Shown here piece by piece: positions 7,078 to 13,970 of a stretch of DNA of 15,628 nucleotides; position 1 is the stretch's first letter; every line of letters begins with the position of its first letter. The notes under the pieces were generated by a model. It did not search any database. It was not told the origin of the DNA and worked only from the letters and a program-made list of their open reading frames with translations. The translations under genes were made by a program, and so were the position numbers. The stretch is from Thermoleophilia bacterium (GTDB taxonomy: Bacteria > Actinomycetota > Thermoleophilia > Gaiellales > Gaiellaceae), in contig JABFWJ010000309.1 in NCBI GenBank assembly GCA_013362295.1, forward strand, positions 1-15,628, in the 5' to 3' direction.

Positions 7078-7606
7078 GCCTCGTCCTGGCAGCCTCCTTG
7101 GCGACCGCAAGCTCCTTGCCGTCGATCACCGCATAACGCAGCGCGATCGCGCTCAGCTCGTCCGACGCCTCTTTCGCAGCGTGGCCGAGCTTCGCGTCGA
7201 GCGTCGCCGGGTCGTCGAGGTAGAGCATCCGCGTCCAGAACGTCGTGAGCACGATCGAGACCCACGGCATGAAGATCGCGTTCCGCTCGAGGGCTGCGGA
7301 CGGCCGCTGCACGAAAAACGCCACGAAGATGCCGACCGTCAGCCCGGCGAGGCCGATCGCAGCGGCGGCGTCGCCGATGCTGTTCGCGGTGAGTCCCTTG
7401 ACGAAGGCGGCGACGATCGCGCCGACGCCGAAGATCATCATCGCGACGTAGCCGACGAAGACCACGCGGTACGACCGCCGCAGATAGTCCGTCGTGCGCG
7501 CCAGGGTCTCCACGTCCTCCTGGAGGACGGTTGCAGCGAGCGCTCGCAGCTCCTGCGTCGTGTCGAGAGGATCCCCGTGCCGCGGGCGGGGCAGCCGCAT
7601 CGTCAT
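7061..7606 (-). CDS. Small two-helix membrane protein of unknown function
   Basis: A 181-residue protein. Residues 1-45 are soluble, then come two membrane helices (about 48-70, VVFVGYVAMMIFGVGAIVAA, and 79-101, AAAAIGLAGLTVGIFVAFFV), then a conserved-looking stretch QRPSAALERNAIFMPWVSIV, then WTRMLYLDDPAT and a helical C-terminus. This layout recalls two-helix membrane modules seen next to cytoplasmic signalling domains (the TRADD-N-associated type). That resemblance is from memory and weak. The start is the ATG at 7606, 6 nt after a strong GAGGAGGG ribosome binding site (7613-7620). The open frame continues upstream, but that extension is not supported. The 3' end overlaps the convergent ligD end by 17 bp. 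A nested hairpin lies in the leader. Confidence 0.75.
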   Translation of the reverse strand: MTMRLPRPRHGDPLDTTQELRALAATVLQEDVETLARTTDYLRRSYRVVFVGYVAMMIFGVGAIVAAFVKGLTANSIGDAAAAIGLAGLTVGIFVAFFVQRPSAALERNAIFMPWVSIVLTTFWTRMLYLDDPATLDAKLGHAAKEASDELSAIALRYAVIDGKELAVAKEAARTRPRPAS

Positions 7607-7621
7607 GGTCTGCCCTCCTCT

Positions 7622-7656
7622 TCGCTGAACTCGTCGGCGCGAGCCTACGTCAGCGA
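7622..7656 (-). promoter_or_regulatory. Nested hairpin between the double-GNAT gene and the small membrane-protein gene
   Basis: TCGCTGA (7622-7628) and TCAGCGA (7650-7656) pair perfectly, and inside them CTCG (7630-7633) pairs with CGAG (7640-7643). The hairpin sits in the 91-bp gap between the stop of the upstream gene (7698) and the ribosome binding site of the next (7613-7620). It has no U-tract. It could be a partial terminator, an mRNA-stability element or nothing. Confidence 0.35.
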
Positions 7657-7697
7657 CCGCACCCCGTCCACCACGAGCTGCGGCGAAGCGCGCCGGT

Positions 7698-9047
7698 TCA
7701 TCCCGCACCGAAGAGTGGCAGCAGGTGTTCCAGCGCGACGATCTCGACGGGCACGGGCGAGCGAAACTGCTCGCGCCGCAGCTCGATGTCGGTGTGCTCG
7801 ACCGGCACGCCCCGTGGGCTGACCGTGTGGGAGCCGACGACCTCGTAGCCGAGCTTCCGCGAGACGGCGAGCGACTGCGGGTTGCCGGCGATCGCGCCCG
7901 ACCGCGCGACCTCGGCGCCGAGGCCCGCGAACGCGAACTGCAGGACGGCCGCGCGCATCTCCGTCCCGAGCCCCTGCCCCTGCCACGCGCGGCCGAGCCA
8001 CGACCCGGTGGCGACGGTGCGCCGCTGGGCGAACCGCTCGGCGCCGATCCCCTGCGTGCCGATCACGCGACCGCGATGGAAGGCGAGCAGGTTCAGCTGC
8101 CAGTCGTCCGGCTGCGCGTGTGCCAGCGCCTGCTCGTGGAAGGCGACGAAGGACGCCTCGTCGAGTGAATCGGTCCACGGAAACTCGAAGGGCATGACGT
8201 CGGGGTCGTGGATGCCGGCGCGCGCCACATCTGCGAGCGCGCGCAGCTCCGCGCGTGTCCCCAGCCGGAGCTCGAGCCGCGGCGTGCGCAGCCGGAGCCG
8301 CGTGAGCGGGCTCGGGAAACGGGTGTTGAAGTGGCGCTCGCCGACGACGTCGAAGCCGAGCCTCCGGTAGAGGTCGCGCGGCCAGTCGTCGGCGAGCGCC
8401 TCCAGGAAGACGAGGTCGTTCGACGACTCGGCCCGGTCGGCCGCATGCTGGACGACGGCGCGGCCGAGACCGCGGCCGCGGAACTGCTCGAGCGTGTTCA
8501 CGTCCTCGATCTGCGCGACGCCCCCGCTACTGCGCACCTCGCAGTACGCGGCGATCTCGCCGCCGGCCGTCGCGGCATAGAAGCGCGTCGGGACGGCGCG
8601 CATGATCACCTGCTTCGCGTCGTTGAGCAATGACGACAGGTCCGCGTCGCCCCACGGCTCGCCGAGCGTCACCGCGCGGCGGGCGGCGACGAGCTCGTCG
8701 AAGCGGACCTCGCGCACCATGCTCGTGTCCACGCGCCGGTCGGGCCGGCGCGTGCGCACCATGATCACGTGCGGCGTGACCGTCCAGCCGCGCGCCCGGA
8801 AGGCAGCTGCGCCGGCGTCGTCCGCCCGCTCGACGATCACGCGCGCATGGAAGAAGTCCTCCATCACGCCCTCCGTCTCGGCGATCAGCGCCGCGGCCGG
8901 TGCCGGGTGCTCCGCTCGGAGGTAGTTCAGGTCGTACACCTCGCGCAGCGACGGCGTGAACAGCCCCTCTCCGTGCTCCGTCGGCACGCGTCGCTCGGCC
9001 GCGGCGTTCTGCAGCGCCGCGCGGAACGCATGGATCCGCTCGATCAC
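7698..9047 (-). CDS. Fused double GNAT acetyltransferase
   Basis: A 449-residue protein with two unlike GNAT domains. Residues 1-105 have no identified function and may be an incomplete acetyltransferase half. The first clear GNAT (about 108-245) carries EQFRGRGLGRAVVQ (187-200) and DLYRRLGF. The second (about 252-425) is RimJ/RimL-like, opening with LRTPRLELR and carrying motif A AWQGQGLGTEMRAA (354-367) and SLAVSRKLGYE. The RimJ/L half is expected to use an N-terminal amine or an amine-bearing small molecule; substrates are unknown. I chose the GTG at 9047, which overlaps the upstream gene's stop as GTGA. The much longer open frame upstream is a shadow of the membrane-protein gene. Coupling to that gene places it in the ECF42 operon. 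Confidence 0.85.
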   Translation of the reverse strand: MIERIHAFRAALQNAAAERRVPTEHGEGLFTPSLREVYDLNYLRAEHPAPAAALIAETEGVMEDFFHARVIVERADDAGAAAFRARGWTVTPHVIMVRTRRPDRRVDTSMVREVRFDELVAARRAVTLGEPWGDADLSSLLNDAKQVIMRAVPTRFYAATAGGEIAAYCEVRSSGGVAQIEDVNTLEQFRGRGLGRAVVQHAADRAESSNDLVFLEALADDWPRDLYRRLGFDVVGERHFNTRFPSPLTRLRLRTPRLELRLGTRAELRALADVARAGIHDPDVMPFEFPWTDSLDEASFVAFHEQALAHAQPDDWQLNLLAFHRGRVIGTQGIGAERFAQRRTVATGSWLGRAWQGQGLGTEMRAAVLQFAFAGLGAEVARSGAIAGNPQSLAVSRKLGYEVVGSHTVSPRGVPVEHTDIELRREQFRSPVPVEIVALEHLLPLFGAG

Positions 9048-9733
9048 GCGCGCTCGACCCGCCGGACCTTCGTGCCGTCCCGTTCGGCCTCCCGGATCGC
9101 CGCCGCCGCGGCCGCCGCGAAGTCGCGGCCGGGCGCCTCGACGAGGAGGCCGTCCACGCGCACGCTGTACGTCTGGGCGATCGGGCCGACCCCGCGCCGC
9201 AGCACGGCTGCGACCGTGATCAGGAGAACGTCGACGACCGCGATCGCTCCCAGCACGCGGTAGAACGCGTGGTCGTCGATCTCCGTGAGGATCGCGACCA
9301 CTCCCAGCGCGGCGAGCACCGAGCCGGTCACCATCGAGCCGGCGACGAGTCCGGCGATCACCGGCGTGTCGGTGTCGCGGCGGCGTGCCTCGACCGCGGC
9401 GGCCTGCGCAGCCGCCACGGCCAGCGTGAGCAGCACGCCCCACGTCTTCCCGACGCCCTCCGACCAGTGACGCCACACGACGAGCAGCGTCAGCACGAAC
9501 GTGACGAGCGTCAGTGCGGCGCTCGCGCGCGCCAGCGCGACCGCGCGGCCGCGCTCGAGCAGCATCCCCGCCGGCACGCCGAGGAGGCCGAAGAACGAGA
9601 GCGCGGACGTGGTGGCGAGGATGCGCCACGACGTGTCGTCGAAGCCGCCTGCGAGCAGGACGACGACGGCGACCGCCGCGGTGAGGCTGAGCGCACCGAC
9701 GATCCCGAAGAGGAGCAACTTCCGGGCCCGCAC
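9044..9733 (-). CDS. Polytopic membrane protein of unknown function
   Basis: A 229-residue protein with about six hydrophobic helices (near 6-29, 37-58, 68-89, 95-114, 122-147 and 153-174) and a soluble C-terminal part (about 180-229) rich in Ala, Glu and Arg. The N-terminal MRARKLLLFGIVGALSLT looks like the first membrane helix with positive residues inside. I recognise no family. It starts at GTG 9733, only 15 bp after the sigma-factor stop, and ends overlapping the double-GNAT start, so it is very probably co-transcribed with both. The start codon lies in the loop of a 7-bp hairpin (9720-9741), and no clear Shine-Dalgarno precedes it. A role tied to the sigma factor, such as a membrane target gene, is guesswork. 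Confidence 0.75.
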   Translation of the reverse strand: MRARKLLLFGIVGALSLTAAVAVVVLLAGGFDDTSWRILATTSALSFFGLLGVPAGMLLERGRAVALARASAALTLVTFVLTLLVVWRHWSEGVGKTWGVLLTLAVAAAQAAAVEARRRDTDTPVIAGLVAGSMVTGSVLAALGVVAILTEIDDHAFYRVLGAIAVVDVLLITVAAVLRRGVGPIAQTYSVRVDGLLVEAPGRDFAAAAAAAIREAERDGTKVRRVERA

Positions 9734-9741
9734 GCCCGGAA
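9720..9741 (-). promoter_or_regulatory. Hairpin with the GTG start codon in its loop
   Basis: TTCCGGG (9720-9726) and CCCGGAA (9735-9741) form a perfect 7-bp stem around the 8-nt loop 9727-9734, which contains the start codon of the membrane-protein gene (9731-9733). In the mRNA this could limit initiation unless ribosomes finishing the sigma gene (stop at 9749-9751) open it, which would be translational coupling. This is inferred from sequence only. Confidence 0.35.
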
Positions 9742-9748
9742 ACCTACG

Positions 9749-10915
9749 TCAGCCGGCCGCCAGCTCCGCGATCCGCCGCCGCAGGAAGCGGCGCTCGTGC
9801 TCGGCCGTCGCAAGTGCCAGGGCCCGCTCGTAGGCGGCGCGCGCCTCGTCGCCGCGGTCGAGCCGCCGGAGGAAGGCGGCGCGCGCGGAATGGAAGTAGC
9901 GGTAGTTGTCGAGTGCGAGCCGGTCGACGATCGCGAGCCCGGCGGCCGGTCCTTCGGCTTCCGCGACCGCGACCGCGCGGTTCAGCTCGACGACCGGCGA
10001 CCGCGTGAGCCGTGCGAGCTCTCCGTAGAGCACGGCAATCTGCCGCCAGTCGCGCGGCTCGTCCGCGTGCAGCGAGGCGATCGCCGCTTGGACGAGATAC
10101 GGGCCGCGGCCCTGCAACGCGAGCGCGCGTCCGAGCACGGCGCGGCCCTCTTCGATCTGCGCCGCGTCCCACACCGTGCGGTCCTGGTCTTCGAGCAGCA
10201 CGAGCTCGCCGTCGCGCAGACGGGCCTCTCGCCGTGCGTCGTGGAGCAGCATGAGCGCGAGGAGCGCCTGCGCCTCGGGCTCGTCGGGCATCAGCTCCGC
10301 GAGCGCGCGGCCGAGTCTGATCGCCTCCTCGGCAAGCTCGCCGCGGCCGCCGTACCCCTCGTTGAAGATGAGGTAGACGACGGCGAGGACGGCAGCGAGC
10401 CGGTCCGGAAGCAGATGGTCGGCCGGGATGCGGAACGGGATCCCTGCGGTCGCGATCTTCCGCTTGGCGCGCACGAGCCGCTGCGCCATCGTCGGCTCCG
10501 GGACGAGGAAGGCACGCGCGATCTCGTCGGTGGTGAGGCCGCCCAGCGTGCGGAGCGTGAGCGCCACCTGCGCGTCGAGCCCGAGCGCGGGATGGCAGCA
10601 CGTGAAGATCAGCTCCAGCCGCTCGTCCGGGAACGTCGTCTCGTCCACGTGGTCCTCCACTGCCACCGGCACCTCGAGGAGTTTCGTCTTGACGGCGAGC
10701 GTCCGGTCGCGGCGCAGCCGGTCGACAGCCCGGTTCCGTGCCGTCGTGGTGAGCCACGCGCCCGGGTTCGAGGGGACCCCGTCGCGCGGCCACCGCTCGG
10801 CCGCGATCGCGAAGGCCTCCTGCGCGGCTTCCTCGGCGAGGTCGAAGTCGCCGAGGAAGCCGATCAGGGTCGCGAGCACGCGGCCCCACTCGTCGCGAAA
10901 GACCTGCTCGAGCAG
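9749..10915 (-). CDS. ECF42-type RNA polymerase sigma factor with C-terminal TPR-like extension
   Basis: About 388 residues from a proposed CTG start. Numbered from there, sigma region 2 (about 1-70) includes FRDEWGRVLATLIGFLGDFD, AEEAAQEAFAIAAERWP and WLTTTARNRAVDRLRR. Region 4 has LGGLTTDEIARAFLVPEPTM and QRLVRAKRKIA. A long C-terminal extension begins with AVVYLIFNEGY, a signature of this group, followed by TPR-like helices (about 180-388). ECF42 factors direct RNA polymerase to DGPF-protein genes, have no anti-sigma factor, and depend on the extension for activity. The first usual start (GTG 10879) would remove the conserved LLEQVFRDEWGR. GGAGAGG lies 6 nt ahead of CTG 10915, so CTG is preferred. 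A TAG sits two codons before it, in frame with the upstream gene. Confidence 0.92.
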   Translation of the reverse strand: MLEQVFRDEWGRVLATLIGFLGDFDLAEEAAQEAFAIAAERWPRDGVPSNPGAWLTTTARNRAVDRLRRDRTLAVKTKLLEVPVAVEDHVDETTFPDERLELIFTCCHPALGLDAQVALTLRTLGGLTTDEIARAFLVPEPTMAQRLVRAKRKIATAGIPFRIPADHLLPDRLAAVLAVVYLIFNEGYGGRGELAEEAIRLGRALAELMPDEPEAQALLALMLLHDARREARLRDGELVLLEDQDRTVWDAAQIEEGRAVLGRALALQGRGPYLVQAAIASLHADEPRDWRQIAVLYGELARLTRSPVVELNRAVAVAEAEGPAAGLAIVDRLALDNYRYFHSARAAFLRRLDRGDEARAAYERALALATAEHERRFLRRRIAELAAG

Positions 10916-10928
10916 GTGCTACCTCTCC
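10902..10928 (-). promoter_or_regulatory. Ribosome binding site, stop/start junction and 16-bp palindrome ahead of the sigma gene
   Basis: On the minus strand GGAGAGG (10928-10922) is followed by the TAG stop of the YCII gene (10921-10919), then CAC, then CTG (10915-10913). The Shine-Dalgarno to CTG spacing is 6 nt, ideal for initiation. A perfect 16-bp palindrome, ACCTGCTCGAGCAGGT, covers 10902-10917 and includes the CTG. Part of it encodes the family-conserved LLEQV, so it may be coincidental. Confidence 0.5.
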
Positions 10929-11257
10929 ACCACCGGGCGTACCTCGACCGCGCCGCCGCGGCGCGCTGCGGGGATGCGTGCGGCGATCTCGATCGCAGCG
11001 TCGAGATCGTTCGCCTCGAAAAGGAAGAAGCCGCCGAGCGCCTCCTTCGTCTCGGCAAACGGGCCGTCGGTCGTCAGCGTGCTGCCGTTGCTCACCCGCA
11101 CGGTCGTCGCCGTGTCCGCCGGCTGCAGCTCCTGGCCCCCGACGACGCCCGGCGTCTCGGAGACGGCGAAGTACTCACCGTAGATCGCCTTCTGCTCGTC
11201 CTCCGAGAGGCTGTCCCACTCGGTGTCGTTCGGATAGATGAGGAGTGCGTACTTCAC
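10919..11257 (-). CDS. DGPF-domain (YCII-related) protein, partner of the ECF42 sigma factor
   Basis: A 112-residue protein with the family layout: VKYALLIYPNDTEWDSLSED at the N-terminus, the ferredoxin-like fold, TTDGPFAETKEALGGFFLFE carrying the DGPF motif, then DLDAAIEIAARIPAA and the C-terminal VEVRPVVER. Family members are small cytoplasmic proteins of unclear biochemistry and are the usual targets of ECF42 sigma factors. The start is GTG 11257, placed by AAGGAGGG (11262-11269) ahead of it and by homology; a longer upstream frame is not homologous. It ends in TAG 10919-10921, in the same frame as the sigma gene that follows at once. A putative ECF42 promoter lies upstream. Confidence 0.93.
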   Translation of the reverse strand: MKYALLIYPNDTEWDSLSEDEQKAIYGEYFAVSETPGVVGGQELQPADTATTVRVSNGSTLTTDGPFAETKEALGGFFLFEANDLDAAIEIAARIPAARRGGAVEVRPVVER

Positions 11258-11288
11258 GTTACCCTCCTTGGGTCGTCGTTTCCTGTAC

Positions 11289-11315
11289 GACGAACGGGCT
11301 GTGGCGAAATCGACA
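11289..11315 (-). promoter_or_regulatory. Putative ECF42-dependent promoter of the YCII-sigma operon
   Basis: On the minus strand TGTCGA (11315-11310) is followed after 17 nt by CGTC (11292-11289). This matches the ECF42 promoter pattern I recall from Streptomyces (TGTCGA at -35 and CGA/TC at -10). The -10 element ends 31 nt before the GTG of the YCII gene, leaving a short leader with its strong ribosome binding site. It implies positive autoregulation. The -35 element lies just past the stop of the upstream GNAT gene. Confidence 0.6.
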
Positions 11316-11316
11316 G

Positions 11317-11757
11317 TCACGTCGACGACACGTCACGCTGCCACGTGAGCAGCGTGTCGTCGACCTCGAGCGGCCCGCTGCGAATCTGCACGGTCCCCCG
11401 GACGCGCTGCGGCGGGCGGCCCGAATCGCGGTAACCGAGCGACCGGTAGAGCGCCTGCGCGGCCTCGTTGTCGACGCTCACCGTGATGGTGAGGATCGAG
11501 TGGCCCCGTGCCGCCGCCTCCCGCTCGGCGGCGCGCGTCAGCGCGGTCGCGACGCCGCGGCGCCGGTGTACGGGCAGCACCGCGACGTCCTGCAGCTCTG
11601 GCGGGTCGGTCAGCGAGAGGTGCGCGTGGCCGAGCGGCTCGTCCGCCTCCCAGGCCACGAGGTAGAAGCTTCCGTCGCCGCGCGGCAGGCGCGCGAGGCC
11701 CAGCCCGGCCGCGATCACGCGCTCCGCTTCGCCGGGCTGCAGCGGGCGGATGTTCAC
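11317..11757 (-). CDS. GNAT-family N-acetyltransferase
   Basis: A 146-residue single-domain GNAT. It opens with VNIRPLQPGEAERVI, has the central strand ELQDVAVLPVHRRRGVATAL with the acetyl-CoA pyrophosphate loop RRRGVA, and motif B VSVDNEAAQALYRSLGYRDS. A C-terminal tail of about 25 residues (VRGTVQIRSGPLEVDDTLLT) recalls the RimI-like or RibT-like end but is not diagnostic. The acceptor is unknown. The GTG at 11757 overlaps the helicase stop in GTGA, so the two genes are translationally coupled. The stop TGA at 11317-11319 lies next to the ECF42-type promoter of the next operon. Confidence 0.9.
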   Translation of the reverse strand: MNIRPLQPGEAERVIAAGLGLARLPRGDGSFYLVAWEADEPLGHAHLSLTDPPELQDVAVLPVHRRRGVATALTRAAEREAAARGHSILTITVSVDNEAAQALYRSLGYRDSGRPPQRVRGTVQIRSGPLEVDDTLLTWQRDVSST

Positions 11758-13970
11758 CGCAGCCGCTCGAGGAACGTCAGCGCGCCGCTCTTGTCGAGCA
11801 TGTCGTTCAGGTTCCCGCACTTCGGGCTCTGGACGCACGACGGGCAGCCGTTGGAGCACGGACAGCCGCGGATCATCGCGGCGGTGTCGGCGACCCAGCC
11901 CTCGAACTGGTCGAACCCGCGCTCCGTGATCCCGACGCCGCCGGGGTGCCCGTCGTAGATGAACACGGTCGGGCGGCCGGTCTCCGGATGGATGTTCGTC
12001 GAGAGGCCGCCGATGTCCCAGCGGTCGCACATCGCCCAGAGCGGCAGGATCGCGATCATCGCGTGCTCGGCCGCGTGCAGCGTCCCGAGCAGGCGCGGCA
12101 TCTCGTCGAGCTCCGCGAGCTGGTGCGGCTCCGGGAGGTACCAGATCGCCTCCGTCGCGAACGTCGTCGGCGGCAACTCGAGCGGGACGAGCTCGATGCG
12201 CTCCTGCGATGCGAGCGTCTTCCGTTCGTAGGCCACGACCTGCTCGGTGACCTCGATCTCGCCAAACGTGAGCTCCAGGCCGAGGCGCCACTCGACGCGG
12301 CGCGGCTCCACGATCTGCGTCAGCGTCTCCTTCTTTGCCTGCGTGTACCAGTTGCCGTTGAACGGCTCGACCACGGCGTACATCGTGTCGAGGTTCAGCT
12401 CGCGTACGAGGTACGACTCGCCGAGATGCAGGTAGACGGCTCCCTCGTGAACCGTCGAATACGCGCGGGAGCGCTCGACGATCCCGAGCACCGCGCCGGT
12501 GCTGCCGTCGACGATGCTGAGTGCGTCCGGCTCCGCCGAGCGCAGCGACACCCGGGCGGCCGGGTGCTCGCGGCCCGCCCACACGATGCCGGCGGGTGTG
12601 TGCTTCAGCTTGTCGTCTCGTCGCGCGGCAGCGAGCGCCTCCGGTCCGAGCACAGCCGCGTCGTCGTCGGTGAGCGGCGCTTCGTACGCCGCCGAGCGCA
12701 CGTGCCCGGCGAGGACGCGCGGGTTCGCGTGGTCGAGGATCGCGGCCTCGACGCGGCGGCCGAGCAGCTTGTCGGGCTCGCGCATGAAGAACTGGTCGAC
12801 GCCGTCCTCGCTGGCGACCAGCACCGCCAGCCCGTGGCCGCGCCGCCCGGCTCGGCCCCACTGCTGGCGCAGCGACGCAACGGTGCCCGGGAACCCGACC
12901 GAGATGACCGCGTCGAGCAGGCCGACGTCGATCCCGAGCTCGAGCGCGTTCGTGGCCGACACGCCGAGCAGCTCGCCCTCCGAGAGCCGCCGCTCGATCT
13001 CGCGCCGCTGTTGCGCGGTATATCCGGCCCGGTAGGGCGAGAGCTGCGAGTCGTCGCCGAGCCGCTCCGCGGTGAAGCGGTGGATCAGCTCGGCCGCCTT
13101 GCGGCTCTTGGCGAACGTCAGCGTGCGCAGCCCGCGCTCGACGAACGACGCCTGCAGCTTCGCCGCCTCGGCCAGCGCCGAGCCGCGCAGCCCCAGCTCG
13201 CCGTCGATCAGCGGCGGGTTCCAGAGCAGGATCGTGCGCTCCGCGCGCGGAGCGGCGTCGTCGCCGATCACCGTGACCGGGACGCCGAGCAGCGACGCGC
13301 CGAGCTCGCCCGGGTTCGAGATCGTCGCCGACGCGAGCAGGAACTGCGGCATGGAGCCGTACACGCCGGCGAGCCGCCGCAGGCGGCGCAGCACATTCGC
13401 CACGTGCGAGCCGAAGACGCCGCGGTAGACGTGCGCCTCGTCGACGACGACGTAGCGAAGATTCGCGAGCACGTCGCCCCACCGATCGTGGTTCGGCAGC
13501 AACCCGATGTGCACCATGTCCGGGTTCGTAAGGATCACGTTCGACCATTTGCGGATCTGCCACCGCTGCTCGGTCGGCGTGTCCCCGTCGTAGATCGCCG
13601 GCTTGAGGCGCGGCACGCGGTAGCCGGCCAGCGTCCTGAACTGGTCCTGGGCGAGCGCCTTCGTCGGGTAGAGGTAAAGCGCCCGCGACTTCGGCTGCCC
13701 GGCGAGCTCGTGGAGCACCGGCAGGTTGAACGCGAGCGTCTTCCCCGACGCGGTGCCGGTGGTGACGACGACGTGCTCGACGCGTGCGGCGGCGTCCCAG
13801 ACGGCGCGCTGGTGGGCGTAGAGCTGCGGCACGCCGATCGCCCCGCGCACCCGCGGATCGAGGTCGTCCGGGAGCGGCGCGAAGCGCGCATCGCGCTCGG
13901 GCTCCGTCGTGAGGTGCGCGACCTCCTCGCCCTGCAGCAGCCCTTCCCAGCGCAGGACGTCGACGCTCAT
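11754..13970 (-). CDS. DEAD/H-box helicase of the MrfA/YprA type with C-terminal DUF1998-like cysteine cluster
   Basis: A 738-residue superfamily-2 helicase. The Q-motif region is LYAHQ (50-54), Walker A TGTASGKT (71-78), motif Ia YPTKALAQDQ, motif II DEAH (177-180), motif III SATI (214-217), and motif VI QQWGRAGRRG. The C-terminal part has HPGGVGITERGFD and a cluster C703, C705, C709, C712 and C718 (CPSCVQSPKCGN), as in MrfA-type DUF1998 regions that bind zinc. The Bacillus member acts in repair of mitomycin-type lesions with the nuclease MrfB, a 3'-5' unwinding enzyme. No mrfB-like gene is here. The start ATG 13970 overlaps the methyltransferase stop; the longer upstream frame is a shadow. 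The protein is probably a housekeeping DNA-repair helicase. Confidence 0.93.
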   Translation of the reverse strand: MSVDVLRWEGLLQGEEVAHLTTEPERDARFAPLPDDLDPRVRGAIGVPQLYAHQRAVWDAAARVEHVVVTTGTASGKTLAFNLPVLHELAGQPKSRALYLYPTKALAQDQFRTLAGYRVPRLKPAIYDGDTPTEQRWQIRKWSNVILTNPDMVHIGLLPNHDRWGDVLANLRYVVVDEAHVYRGVFGSHVANVLRRLRRLAGVYGSMPQFLLASATISNPGELGASLLGVPVTVIGDDAAPRAERTILLWNPPLIDGELGLRGSALAEAAKLQASFVERGLRTLTFAKSRKAAELIHRFTAERLGDDSQLSPYRAGYTAQQRREIERRLSEGELLGVSATNALELGIDVGLLDAVISVGFPGTVASLRQQWGRAGRRGHGLAVLVASEDGVDQFFMREPDKLLGRRVEAAILDHANPRVLAGHVRSAAYEAPLTDDDAAVLGPEALAAARRDDKLKHTPAGIVWAGREHPAARVSLRSAEPDALSIVDGSTGAVLGIVERSRAYSTVHEGAVYLHLGESYLVRELNLDTMYAVVEPFNGNWYTQAKKETLTQIVEPRRVEWRLGLELTFGEIEVTEQVVAYERKTLASQERIELVPLELPPTTFATEAIWYLPEPHQLAELDEMPRLLGTLHAAEHAMIAILPLWAMCDRWDIGGLSTNIHPETGRPTVFIYDGHPGGVGITERGFDQFEGWVADTAAMIRGCPCSNGCPSCVQSPKCGNLNDMLDKSGALTFLERLR

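Noticed and set aside
4636..7110. An 824-codon open frame on the minus strand opposite ligD
   Set aside because: It mirrors ligD codons, is Arg/Leu/Val/Asp-rich low-complexity in character, has no recognisable domain, and ligD is unambiguous. Long antisense frames are expected at this GC content.
9269..11434. A 721-codon plus-strand open frame
   Set aside because: It lies opposite the membrane-protein, sigma and YCII genes, all with clear homology or structure, and its sequence is Arg/Glu/Ala-rich with no domain.
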